Source: JAWOGN01 sp046496815
GTDB lineage: Bacteria; Desulfobacterota; DSM-4660; Desulfatiglandales; Desulfatiglandaceae
Direction of reading: 5' to 3'
NCBI GenBank assembly: GCA_046496815.1
Contig: JAWOGN010000390.1
Location: forward strand, 1 to 21,376
Length of the DNA stretch: 21,376 nt
Under the pieces are notes generated by a model that made no database searches, was not told the DNA's origin, and saw nothing but the letters and a program-made list of their open reading frames with translations. Position numbers and translations under genes: made by a program. Positions within the stretch are counted from its first letter, which is position 1. Every line of letters begins with the position of its first letter. This document shows, one piece after another, positions 1 to 7,153 of this stretch.

Positions 1-312
1 ATCAGTTGTATGTCGGAGATCGCGAGGCAGGCATTACAGCACAATTCCCTTCCCGTCGATGAGATCGGCCTAGTCATCCCCCACCAGGCCAATATCCGAA
101 TCATCCGGGGACTGGCAGACAACCTCGGAATTCCCATGGCAAAAGTGTATACAAACATCCATAAATATGGGAACACCTCTTCCGCCACCATTCCCATCGC
201 GCTGGATGAAGCCAACCGGGAAGGACTCCTGACAAAGGGGTTGCACGTGCTACTCGTCAGTTTTGGCGCAGGCCTAACCTGGGGGGCTTCAATCATCAGC
301 TGGTCCGTTTAA
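1..312 (+). CDS. 3-oxoacyl-ACP synthase III (FabH-like), C-terminal fragment
   Basis: This is the 3' end of a gene whose start lies left of the window; the frame is open from base 1. The roughly 103 visible residues match the C-terminal half of the ketoacyl-ACP synthase III thiolase fold. It contains VIPHQAN, which carries the catalytic histidine of the Cys-His-Asn triad, and about 30 residues later KYGNTSSAT, which carries the catalytic asparagine. The tail SFGAGLTWGASI is the usual glycine-rich FabH ending (FabH: GFGGGLTWG). Enzymes of this family condense acyl-CoA with malonyl-ACP in the cytoplasm to start fatty-acid or related chains. The cysteine-bearing N-terminal half is absent, so whether it is housekeeping FabH or a secondary KAS III paralogue cannot be told. 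No obvious intrinsic terminator follows the stop codon. Confidence 0.9.
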   Translation: MSCMSEIARQALQHNSLPVDEIGLVIPHQANIRIIRGLADNLGIPMAKVYTNIHKYGNTSSATIPIALDEANREGLLTKGLHVLLVSFGAGLTWGASIISWSV

Positions 313-575
313 ACCCACCGCAGCAACCTGACTGCCTATCAATCTCGCGGACCACCCATTCCGCCACGGGGGAATTTCAACGCACGAAATCGATATGTTT
401 TGTCCTGGTGCCTTGAAAAATCAACGCCGGGTACTTACTATTTCGATGGTTGTCGGCGTGTTCAAGATTCACCCGCTTCTTTTGTTTTGTTTCAAGGGGA
501 GTAGTTTTGGAAGTTAACAAACTGTGAAGCTATCAGCCGCTTCACAAATCAGATCGTAAGAATAGGAGGGAAGGT
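313..575. other. Intergenic region with candidate operator
   Basis: This gap lies between the FabH-like gene and the PNPOx-like gene. It holds no convincing ORF. Its 3' part is T-rich and then carries a perfect 8-bp inverted repeat (523-546, listed separately) and a strong ribosome-binding site at 564-570. It probably contains the promoter of the downstream gene, but I could not fix -35 and -10 boxes with confidence. Confidence 0.4.
523..546 (+). promoter_or_regulatory. Perfect inverted repeat TGTGAAGC-N8-GCTTCACA
   Basis: The arms at 523-530 and 539-546 are exact reverse complements separated by 8 nt. The repeat ends 29 bp before the ATG of the PNPOx-like gene and 17 bp before its Shine-Dalgarno sequence. 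It could be a dimeric repressor operator in DNA or an RNA hairpin in the leader. The outer TGTGA and TCACA resemble CRP/FNR half-sites, but the spacing is far too long for a CRP site. Confidence 0.45.
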
Positions 576-974
576 ATGGATTACCGCGAATACTTCAAAA
601 ATGCAAAAGGTCGAGGAGTCCTGGCGACGGCGGATGCGCAGGGCCTTGTGGACGTCGCCGTTTATGCCAGACCACATCTCATGGACGATGGGACCATTGC
701 CTTCATCATGCGGGATCGTCTCATTCACCACAACCTGCAATCCAACCATCACGCGGCCTATCTCTTCATGGAGGAGGGAGCGGGCTACAAGGGTATCCGT
801 CTTTTTCTAACCAAAGTTCGTGAAGAGCAGGATACCGAACTTCTCTATTCATTGCGCAGTAAACGGTACCCCTCGGAAAAGGAGGAAGGAAAAACCCTCT
901 TCTTGGTTTTTTTCAAAGTTGATAAGGAATTGCCGCTCATTGGTGCCGGCGAGGAGCCCGAAGGAACCGATTAG
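576..974 (+). CDS. PNPOx-like (FMN-binding split-barrel) family protein
   Basis: The gene encodes a 132-residue cytoplasmic protein of the pyridoxamine 5'-phosphate oxidase-like family, which bind FMN or F420 in a dimeric split beta barrel. Visible family features are the N-terminal helix and strand GRGVLATADAQGLVDVAVYARP, whose first half corresponds to the 'xLATxxxxGxPxxxxx' opening; the strand TIAFIMRDRLIHHNLQSN, a common flavin-phosphate contact region; and the central strand HAAYLFMEEGAGYKGIRL. The length fits the short single-domain members rather than true PdxH (about 210 residues). The start is fixed by AGGAGGG at 564-570, five bases before the ATG. It stands alone on the plus strand, convergent with the minus-strand genes that follow. 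Substrate and physiological role cannot be read from the sequence; true vitamin B6 oxidase activity is unlikely at this length. Confidence 0.85.
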   Translation: MDYREYFKNAKGRGVLATADAQGLVDVAVYARPHLMDDGTIAFIMRDRLIHHNLQSNHHAAYLFMEEGAGYKGIRLFLTKVREEQDTELLYSLRSKRYPSEKEEGKTLFLVFFKVDKELPLIGAGEEPEGTD

Positions 975-1067
975 GCTCTTTTTTTCAAGCATCAACCAAA
1001 AAGCGCTTTGAAACGGCGGAGCCCTGGGTCGTGTAGTGGAGCAGACACATCTGACGATGCGATGCGT
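975..1067. other. Short convergent intergenic region with hairpin potential
   Basis: Immediately after the PNPOx stop, GGCTC near 974-978 can pair with GAGCC near 1019-1023. Inside, TTTCAAGC and GCTTTGAAA can pair with one bulge. The T-run precedes rather than follows the stem, so this is not a standard plus-strand intrinsic terminator. It could still contribute to transcript ends between convergent genes. Confidence 0.25.
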
Positions 1068-1241
1068 TTACTGAAACAAGATGGGGTTGACGGCAACTTT
1101 CCAGCGATATTGAAGAGGTTGTTTTTCCTCGACGGTCTGGAATGTTGAGAAATTCAGCAGGAAAGTTGCCCTAAGATGCGTGACGGACAAACTCTGGAGG
1201 ATGCGAGAACTGTGTTCCTGTCCGAAAGGGAAGTGAGCCAT
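1068..1241 (-). CDS. Possible tiny ORF downstream of hexad-repeat gene
   Basis: This is a 57-codon minus-strand reading frame beginning MAHFPFGQEHSS and ending NPILFQ. It starts 7 bp after the stop of the hexad-repeat protein gene and has GAGG about 6 nt before its ATG, which suits translational coupling. I do not recognise the sequence; it has no signal peptide, clear membrane segment or known motif. An 11-bp inverted repeat (1092-1102 with 1160-1170) lies inside it, which argues that this stretch might instead be a structured untranslated tail. The same frame is open further upstream to an ATG at 1295, overlapping the hexad gene, but that start lacks support. Low confidence that it is translated. 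Confidence 0.25.
   Translation of the reverse strand: MAHFPFGQEHSSRILQSLSVTHLRATFLLNFSTFQTVEEKQPLQYRWKVAVNPILFQ
1092..1170 (-). repeat. 11-bp perfect inverted repeat, 57-nt spacer
   Basis: GGCAACTTTCC at 1092-1102 and GGAAAGTTGCC at 1160-1170 are exact reverse complements. The spacer holds a smaller GAGG/CCTC stem. The structure sits just past the 3' end of the minus-strand hexad-repeat gene and could be an RNA end structure. No U-tract follows, so it is not a simple terminator. Confidence 0.4.
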
Positions 1242-1248
1242 CAAAACC

Positions 1249-1527
1249 TCAGATAAATGCGGCTCTCCGTTCAACACCGCTTCTGCGCTCTGCATTGTTT
1301 CTCCGGTCTACACCACTTCTCCTTTCAACGCCTTCCCACACGCCTTGACAGATTCTTCGTTCCATACCAATTCTTCGATCTTGTCCATCTCTGCGGTCCG
1401 GAATCGTTCGCCTGTCTAGCCCACTTCTCCGATCCGGTCCCGGCCTCCGCTCGGGAATGTGAATTGAATAGGAAAACTGCCGGCGTTCTCTGCCGAGGCG
1501 CCTGCCGCCCCTGTCGTTAATCGTCAC
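1249..1527 (-). CDS. Arginine-rich hexad-repeat protein, (D/E)RRxGx type
   Basis: The gene encodes a 92-residue, highly charged, probably cytoplasmic protein of unknown function. From about residue 27 it is a tandem array with a six-residue period: ERRPGP, DRRSGL, DRRTIP, DRRDGQ, DRRIGM, ERR. After a short break (ICQGVWEGV) come ERRSGV, DRRNNA, ERRSGV and ERR. Two degenerate units (GRRLGR, ERRQFS) precede it. The repeat is conserved at protein level while the arginine codons vary (CGG, AGA, AGG, CGA), which supports real coding. Translation appears to start at GTG 1527, preceded by a weak AGGGG. A second protein with the same hexads lies at 17223-17426. From memory, DRRSGxDRR strings occur in assorted deltaproteobacterial proteins, but I know of no established function. 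The gene follows the XRE regulator gene on the same strand after 241 bp. Confidence 0.65.
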   Translation of the reverse strand: MTINDRGGRRLGRERRQFSYSIHIPERRPGPDRRSGLDRRTIPDRRDGQDRRIGMERRICQGVWEGVERRSGVDRRNNAERRSGVERRAAFI

Positions 1528-1768
1528 AACCGCCCCTAAAATTAAATCCAGTTGCCGGGTCTTGTCCTGCTTTCGCTTTCAGTCCGGCACTTTTTCAGCC
1601 AAAAGAATCGATACGATAGCAACAGATTCTAAAAATCGAGCTTCCGGCCACGTCTTATTTATGGGCTTCCCAAATGCCGTTATATTCTCGGTGCAACCCT
1701 CCGGTCTGGTGTTTAGGAGACGCCCCGTGAAAAGATGCACGCACATCCGAGAAGCCTTTACCCGCAGG
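1528..1768. other. Gap between XRE and hexad-repeat genes
   Basis: This 241-bp minus-strand leader or spacer has some pairing potential. On the minus strand, TGCCGG and CCGGCA enclose a small GCGAAAGC hairpin just upstream of the hexad gene. AGCCT/AGGCT forms a short stem near 1750-1768, directly after the XRE stop. I compared it with common riboswitch signatures and recognise none. A plus-strand frame runs through it and across the XRE gene, but it is a shadow. Confidence 0.3.
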
Positions 1769-1969
1769 CTAATCTTCAGGAAAAACCTTGTCTTTCTCAG
1801 AGAGTTTATATCCCAGCGCCAGGATGATCTTCCGCTTGGTTTCCATCCGACAGTTGTTCCCTTTTTCCACCCGATCCATGGTCAAGGGGGAAACACCGGC
1901 TTTGCGGGCAAGCTCAGCCCGACTCATCAGACGTTGCTCTCTGATTTTTTTTACGAAGTTTTGACCCAA
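1769..1969 (-). CDS. XRE-family helix-turn-helix transcriptional regulator
   Basis: The gene encodes a 66-residue single-domain DNA-binding protein of the Cro/CI (XRE) class. The sequence runs FVKKIREQRLMSRAELARKAG, then VSPLTMDRVEKG, the classical HTH_3 layout of helix 1, the helix 2-turn-recognition helix (residues about 17-36), and then helices 4-5 with KRKIILALGYKLSEKDKVFPE. There is no sensor or multimerisation domain beyond the fold. TTG at 1969 is the likely start: upstream in frame, before the stop near 2012, there is no ATG or GTG, and GGAAAGGAAA directly precedes the TTG. A near-consensus promoter lies at 2021-2048. It may autoregulate or act on the neighbouring hexad-repeat gene or the efflux cluster, but no operator pairing was seen that proves this. 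Confidence 0.88.
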   Translation of the reverse strand: MGQNFVKKIREQRLMSRAELARKAGVSPLTMDRVEKGNNCRMETKRKIILALGYKLSEKDKVFPED

Positions 1970-2005
1970 TTTCCTTTCCAGACTTTGTATATGGGAGGTA
2001 CTTAA

Positions 2006-2135
2006 ATCAAATTAGCTATAATTATGCCTATATAATAATATTTGTCAACTATTTTTTTATAAATTATTTTTTATTTATATACTTTATAGACATATAGTAG
2101 ATTTGATATAAAACCATACAATATATTGTACCAAG
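2006..2135. other. AT-rich intergenic island
   Basis: About 130 bp upstream of the XRE gene is strikingly A+T-rich, with runs such as ATTTTTTTATAAATTATTTT, against the moderate-GC background on both sides. It includes the XRE promoter and could be an UP-like element, a nucleoid-protein binding segment or curved DNA. The adjoining stretch 2136-2260, up to the end of the TolC-like gene, holds nothing I can name. Confidence 0.5.
2021..2048 (-). promoter_or_regulatory. Sigma70-type promoter for the XRE gene
   Basis: Read on the minus strand, a perfect TTGACA -35 (2048-2043), a 16-bp spacer and a CATAAT -10 (2026-2021) match consensus at 11 of 12 positions. Transcription would begin near 2014, leaving a leader of about 45 nt before the TTG start of the regulator gene. 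Confidence 0.7.
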
Positions 2136-2260
2136 GTTGAACGGTTCAGGGTTCCGGGTTGAAAAATGTGAAGCCATCTGCGGGTAAGAGATTGTGTCTT
2201 GCTTGCATAATCAAGCTGTCATCGGCATCGCGCTGTCTATCGACCGGATACGTGAAAATT

Positions 2261-3919
2261 CTAGCGGAGTTGGGTGGGGAGGCTCACGGTCTCTCTTCCG
2301 GGGGCGACAATCCCTCGACGTTCGAGCAGGGAGCCTTCAAGTCTATGAAGATCAACCAATGCCTTAAGGTAGGTTACGACAGCCCGGATTTCGGATATCT
2401 GACTGGAAACCACATCACGCTGGGCCTGCGCAACGAGGAGGTTGGTGGATCGTCCCACTCGAAATTTCTCAGTCTCAATACGGAGGCTTTCTTCTTGAAA
2501 TTGGCGTGTCGCTGCCGTGGCGTAAATTTGCTCTTTGGCACGATTGGTTTCAATGTAGGCGGATCGCACATCCAGCTGGACGAGTTGAGCCAAGTTTTCC
2601 AAGGCTTCCGCCGCCTGTTCTCTGCGCACAACCGCCCTCTCCCGGCGCGCCCGCGCATCACGGTTTCTCGGGGGGTATTCGAACCTGACACCTGCAAGTA
2701 AATCATAGCCATCCTTGCTGATATCGCTCACCGAGCCTCCGAAAGAATCCGCATAACCGGTCTTTCCCAGGTTGATGAACAGGTCCAGCCTGGGAAGCAA
2801 CCCGTTCTTTGTCTTGACGATCTCCAGATCATTCCGCAGCACCCCCAAGCGTGCCTGGTTCAAATCCGGTCTCATACGAAGTGCCACCTCGACGTGAGAG
2901 GCCACATCATCCAGCTTTATCTCGGGCACTGCAGGTTGGTTGAGGAGCAGCAAGTCCTGGTTCCACAAGTTAAGGGAGGGAGGATTCAGCAATCGAAGGA
3001 GCCGGAGACGTGTTGTGGCCATGAAGCTGCGAGCATCGATGAGGTTCTGTCGGCGCAAAGCGATTTCAGACTGCGCTGCAGCGACCTCGGTCTCGGCCAT
3101 TCGTCCCACCGCTATGATTTCTTCCGTTTCCTGCAATTGCTGTGTCGCCACCTCCAGAGACGCTTCCACGATCTGAATCTGACGCTGGCTGAGTGCGTAA
3201 TCCCAATAGGTTTTTTCCACCTCGGCAACCAGTGCTTCAATAAAGCCCCGCAGCTCGTACTGAGAAAAGCGGGTGTCCAGTTCGGCTTGGCGGAGGTCGG
3301 CGAGATTGACATCCAACCCCCTCCCTTGGAGAAGGGCCTGAGTCACGCTGAGTCCCAGACGAGACGCATAACGGTCGCTGTAAAGATCGGACCATCTGCG
3401 GATGTTGGAAAGGTTCGCACCCACGGTCGTGCCGGTAGGAAAGAATTGGGACGCTCCGAAATCAAGGTCGCTTCTGCCGCTTTCAACGTCCGGATCTCCG
3501 GAAGCAGCGATCTCGCTCAATGGAGCTTTCTCGGCGAAATAGGAAAATGCGCCGGTAAGGTCCGGATCGAAGACGGCACGCTCCTGATCTTCAAAGGTTC
3601 GAAAAATCGAAGGGTTCAGCCTCTCAACCGTCAAGGAGAGGTTGCGCTCGATGGAAAGAAGAATCGCATCTTCGACGGTTAGTTCGATCGGACCCTCGGA
3701 CCCCTGCAGTTCCGATGTTGTCTGGTCTTCCCGCGCATCAGACCGGGTTGTCTTGACAGCGGTTTTCCGGCCTTCATTTTCGAGAACCGAAGGAGCGACG
3801 GGGGCATTCGTGTCGGCTGCCGGCCTCGGGACCGAACAGGATAGAATCACACCGTATAATGCGACCATGACGCAGGTTTTCTTCAGCCATCGATTGAGGT
3901 CTGCGGAACACAAACGCAT
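2261..3919 (-). CDS. TolC/OprM-type outer-membrane efflux lipoprotein
   Basis: The gene encodes a 552-residue outer-membrane factor that forms the trimeric exit duct of a tripartite exporter. The N-terminus has a basic then hydrophobic stretch ending VILSC, so Cys28 is a probable lipidation site as in OprM and NodT relatives. Two OEP repeats follow. The first, at about residues 80-290, includes SLTVERLNPSI, the SLSNI-type strand and VTQALLQGRGLDVNLADLRQAELDTR, which resembles the family's 'q.ll.g....n' region. The second, at about 310-530, includes ARLGVLRNDLEIVKTKNGLLPRLDL and the coiled-coil RRERAVVRREQAAEALENLAQ. The ATG at 3919 has GAGGAG about ten bases upstream. It is the last gene of the efflux cluster, 71 bp after the RND pump gene. 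The length is slightly longer than TolC (about 490), partly because of the N-terminal linker. Confidence 0.92.
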   Translation of the reverse strand: MRLCSADLNRWLKKTCVMVALYGVILSCSVPRPAADTNAPVAPSVLENEGRKTAVKTTRSDAREDQTTSELQGSEGPIELTVEDAILLSIERNLSLTVERLNPSIFRTFEDQERAVFDPDLTGAFSYFAEKAPLSEIAASGDPDVESGRSDLDFGASQFFPTGTTVGANLSNIRRWSDLYSDRYASRLGLSVTQALLQGRGLDVNLADLRQAELDTRFSQYELRGFIEALVAEVEKTYWDYALSQRQIQIVEASLEVATQQLQETEEIIAVGRMAETEVAAAQSEIALRRQNLIDARSFMATTRLRLLRLLNPPSLNLWNQDLLLLNQPAVPEIKLDDVASHVEVALRMRPDLNQARLGVLRNDLEIVKTKNGLLPRLDLFINLGKTGYADSFGGSVSDISKDGYDLLAGVRFEYPPRNRDARARRERAVVRREQAAEALENLAQLVQLDVRSAYIETNRAKEQIYATAATRQFQEESLRIETEKFRVGRSTNLLVAQAQRDVVSSQISEIRAVVTYLKALVDLHRLEGSLLERRGIVAPGRETVSLPTQLR

Positions 3920-3990
3920 TGCTTTTTTCTCTCCTCACCTGAACCGGAGTCGGCCCGGGAAGTTCTCGAAACGGAAAAGCATTCCGGATC

Positions 3991-6900
3991 TCAAACCTCG
4001 GCCTCTTTCCCTCCTGAGCCACCCTCGAAAAGAGAATAGACGGTAGGGACAAACACGAGCGTTATGAGTGTGGAGCTCAAAAGGCCACCGATAACCGCCC
4101 TCGCCATGGGGGCCTGGGCTTCCCCGCCCTCGCCGAACCCCAGTGCAAGCGGCACAAGTGCCAGCATTGTGGTTAGAGCGGTCATGAGAATGGGTCTCAA
4201 TCTCCGGCGCCCTGCCTCTTCAATTGCTTCCCGCAGTTGCATACCGTCGCGTCGACGAAGTAGGTTGGTGTGGTCTACCAGCAGGATGGCGTTGTTGACC
4301 ACGATCCCTCCCAGCATGATACAGCCGATGTAGGATTGCACGTTGAATGTGGTATGGGTTAGGAAAAGCATGAGAATGACGCCGATGGCGGCAAACGGTA
4401 CCGAGAACATCACGACGAAAGGATCACGCAGCGACTCGTAAAGGGATGCCATGACCATATAGACCAGAACCAGGGCCAGTATGAAACTCAACAACAGTTC
4501 CCGGAATGCCTTCTGCTGCTCCTCGTAGTCTCCACCAAATCCGATACTGAAACCCCGAGGCACGGGAAGGGAATTCAGCGCCTTGCGCATGTCGGCGATT
4601 ACCGAACCCATGTCACGCCCCGTGAAGTTGGCCGACACCGTTACAATGCGCTCTTGATCTTGTCTTCCAATGAGTACGGGGCCGGTGCGCGGTTTAACCT
4701 GCACCACGTTTCGCAAGACAACCTGCTGTCCGTCGGCATTGGTCAATGTGAGGTCTAACAGCTCTTTGAGCTCTAATCGTTCCGCACCCTCGAGTTTAAC
4801 CAGGATTCGGTATTCATCTCCCCCCTCCCGGTAGTTGCCGGCCCGAGTGCCTGAAAGGACTGTTTGCAGGGTGTTTGCAATCTGGGAGACCGTCAGTTTC
4901 ATGTCCGCGGCTTTCTGCCGATCCACAAGGATCAGTTCTTCGGGGGTTCCCGATTCACGGCTCAACTGGGCATCCGTGACCCCGGGCACGTCCTCCACCA
5001 AGCGCTTCACCCGCTGGGCCAGCGCATCTGCGACCGCCAGATCATGACCCCGAACCTCCACCTGAACCCGCTCCGTATTGGAGCGTCCCATCCGCAATAA
5101 AAACAGCCCCTGGCCGGCCCGGGTACGGATGGTCAGTCCGGGAATATGCGCAAGCTTGCGACGAAGGACCGCGGCAATTTCCTCGCTGGACCTCGTTCTT
5201 TCGGCCGCGGGCTTCAGCGCAATTCTCATCTGACCGGTGTGGGAACCGGATGCGCGCCAGCCTGTCCCTCCCAAATACATGACCGTGCTCTTGACTTCGG
5301 AGACTTCCTTCTTTACCACGGCTTCAATGGCCTTAAACTTCTCATCGATCACACCGACCCTTGTGCCGACCGCCATCTCGCCATAGATCCTCACTTCCCC
5401 CTCATCCGTATTGGGCATGAACTCATTCCCCACGAGGGGAATGAAGGCCAAGCTCCCCAATAATAAAAAAAGCGCGAACATCACAACGAGCACGCGATGA
5501 TTCAATACGAAATGAAGAAAACGCCGGTAGTCTTCCTCCAGCGTTACAAGAAATCGGCCGCTACGTCCGGCGATCTTATCGGACCAGTTTTTTTCAATGC
5601 CGGAATGGCGCCCGGGCGGACGAAGTATTTTTGCGGACAGCATCGGAATCAGCGTTAACGCCACCGCCAACGAGCAGGCAAGAGAAAAACTTACCACATA
5701 AGAAAGTTGCCTGAACATGACACCGGACATCCCCCGCATGAAGATCAGCGGCAGAAAAACCGCCAAAGTGGTGAGGGTACTTGCAACAATGGCCGCTGTA
5801 ACTTCTTCACTGCCTTCCAATGCCGCCGTTTCCGCGTTTTTGCTTTCTCGAAGGCGATAAATGTTCTCCAAAACGACAATGGCGTTGTCCACCAACATCC
5901 CGATACCCAATGCCAAGCCCCCAAGGCTCATGAGATTCAATGTCAGACCACCGAAATACATCAGCGAAAACGTTGCGATGATGGAAATGGGAATGGCGGT
6001 GGCAATGATGGCGGTGCTACGGATGTTGCGCAGAAAAACGAGCAAAACCAATACCGCCAAAGCCCCCCCATAAAGCATGGCATATCCGACATTGGTAATC
6101 GATTTTTCGATATAGTCGGAAGTATCAATAATCGGTGTTACCTGGATTTGAGGGATATCCCGGTTGATCAGTTCGATCTGCTTCAGGACGCCCCTCGCCA
6201 CCTCGACCGTATTCATTCCCGACTGTTTGTTGACCGCCAACCGAACCCCTGGACGGCCGTTCACCCGAACAATCCGGGTAACCTTCTGCCAGGAATCCTT
6301 CACGCTCGCAATCTCCCTGAGAAAAATGGGCGCACCGTCGCGAATGGAAATCACGGTATTTCGAAGCTCCTCCAGGCTGGTGTACTCCCCGGGGGTTCGA
6401 ACCATTACATCCAGGTGCCCTCGCTCCAGGGTTCCCGCCGGAATGTTCACATTCTCCGCTCGAATCTTGCCGAGGATTTGATCGAGGCTTAACCCCAACG
6501 CTTTGATCTTTCCCGCCTGCAGATTCACATGGATTTCGCGGTCAAGCCCGCCGTGAACATCCAGTGCGGCCACACCGGGCACCCGTTCGATCCGGTACTT
6601 GATCTGGTCATCAATAATTCGTCGCATTTGAATGGGATCCAGGTTGCTGGAAGCCCCAAGAATCAGGATCGGGAAACTCGCCAGATCGAACTTCCGTAAC
6701 CGTGGTCTTTCCACATCATCCGGGAGGCGGGAGATAACCCGATCCAGACGGTCACGAATATCATTGGCCGCCGCATCCAGATCAGTGCCCCAGGTAAAGG
6801 TAACCCGCACTTGGCTCACGCCCTCCGCGGAGGTTGAAGAGAGTTCTTCCACGCCGGGCACGGCACTCATGGCCTCTTCAATGGGACGCGTGATCAGTTC

Positions 6901-7080
6901 CTCGATTTCCTCAGGACTCGCATTTTCATAGTCGGCGTAAATGCTCAGGGTTGGATAGGTAATATCCGGCATCAGATCGATGGGAAGACGGGTCAGAGAC
7001 ACGCCGCCGATGATGATGACGATCAGCGTCGCCATAATGGTGAATATGGGGCGATGGACTGTGAACCGGGAGAACTTCAT
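3991..7080 (-). CDS. RND-family efflux pump, HAE-1/AcrB-like inner-membrane subunit
   Basis: The 1029-residue length is typical for AcrB/MdtB/SwrC relatives, which use proton motive force to export drugs or amphiphiles. Visible are TM1 with GGVSLTRLPIDLMPDI, the porter domain opening YENASPEEIEELITRPIEEA, TM4 with GIGMLVDNAIVVLENI, the second porter half (NEFMPNTDEGEV onward) and TM10 with GGIVVNNAILLVDH. C-terminal RRRLRPILMTALTTMLALVPLA is the highly conserved TM11 signature. Relative to AcrB, Asp407 is kept (Asp398), Asp408 is Asn399 and Lys940 aligns with Asn929; the 'VDN...NNAI' form is known in a SwrC-like HAE-1 subgroup. The start has AAAAGGA six bases upstream. It is expressed after the membrane-fusion protein gene (73-bp gap) and before the outer-membrane gene. 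Confidence 0.95.
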   Translation of the reverse strand: MKFSRFTVHRPIFTIMATLIVIIIGGVSLTRLPIDLMPDITYPTLSIYADYENASPEEIEELITRPIEEAMSAVPGVEELSSTSAEGVSQVRVTFTWGTDLDAAANDIRDRLDRVISRLPDDVERPRLRKFDLASFPILILGASSNLDPIQMRRIIDDQIKYRIERVPGVAALDVHGGLDREIHVNLQAGKIKALGLSLDQILGKIRAENVNIPAGTLERGHLDVMVRTPGEYTSLEELRNTVISIRDGAPIFLREIASVKDSWQKVTRIVRVNGRPGVRLAVNKQSGMNTVEVARGVLKQIELINRDIPQIQVTPIIDTSDYIEKSITNVGYAMLYGGALAVLVLLVFLRNIRSTAIIATAIPISIIATFSLMYFGGLTLNLMSLGGLALGIGMLVDNAIVVLENIYRLRESKNAETAALEGSEEVTAAIVASTLTTLAVFLPLIFMRGMSGVMFRQLSYVVSFSLACSLAVALTLIPMLSAKILRPPGRHSGIEKNWSDKIAGRSGRFLVTLEEDYRRFLHFVLNHRVLVVMFALFLLLGSLAFIPLVGNEFMPNTDEGEVRIYGEMAVGTRVGVIDEKFKAIEAVVKKEVSEVKSTVMYLGGTGWRASGSHTGQMRIALKPAAERTRSSEEIAAVLRRKLAHIPGLTIRTRAGQGLFLLRMGRSNTERVQVEVRGHDLAVADALAQRVKRLVEDVPGVTDAQLSRESGTPEELILVDRQKAADMKLTVSQIANTLQTVLSGTRAGNYREGGDEYRILVKLEGAERLELKELLDLTLTNADGQQVVLRNVVQVKPRTGPVLIGRQDQERIVTVSANFTGRDMGSVIADMRKALNSLPVPRGFSIGFGGDYEEQQKAFRELLLSFILALVLVYMVMASLYESLRDPFVVMFSVPFAAIGVILMLFLTHTTFNVQSYIGCIMLGGIVVNNAILLVDHTNLLRRRDGMQLREAIEEAGRRRLRPILMTALTTMLALVPLALGFGEGGEAQAPMARAVIGGLLSSTLITLVFVPTVYSLFEGGSGGKEAEV

Positions 7081-7153
7081 GGATATCCTTTTAAGGATTC
7101 ACCCCCCGCTTGTTTGCTTCGCTGCGGGCGGATAGTGGGTTCATATCAGTTTA

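Noticed and set aside
523..546. CRP or FNR binding site
   Set aside because: The outer TGTGA and TCACA are 14 bp apart; CRP needs 6 bp between these, and FNR needs TTGAT-N4-ATCAA.
1528..1768. Possible cyclic di-GMP or other riboswitch upstream of the hexad gene
   Set aside because: A GCGAAAGC mini-hairpin within a TGCCGG/CCGGCA stem was suggestive, but the conserved core nucleotides of the GEMM class are missing.
2894..3682. 262-codon plus-strand frame
   Set aside because: It lies antisense to the TolC-like gene, which has full-length family features.
5707..6492. 261-codon plus-strand frame
   Set aside because: It lies antisense to the RND pump gene, with low-complexity, unlikely composition.
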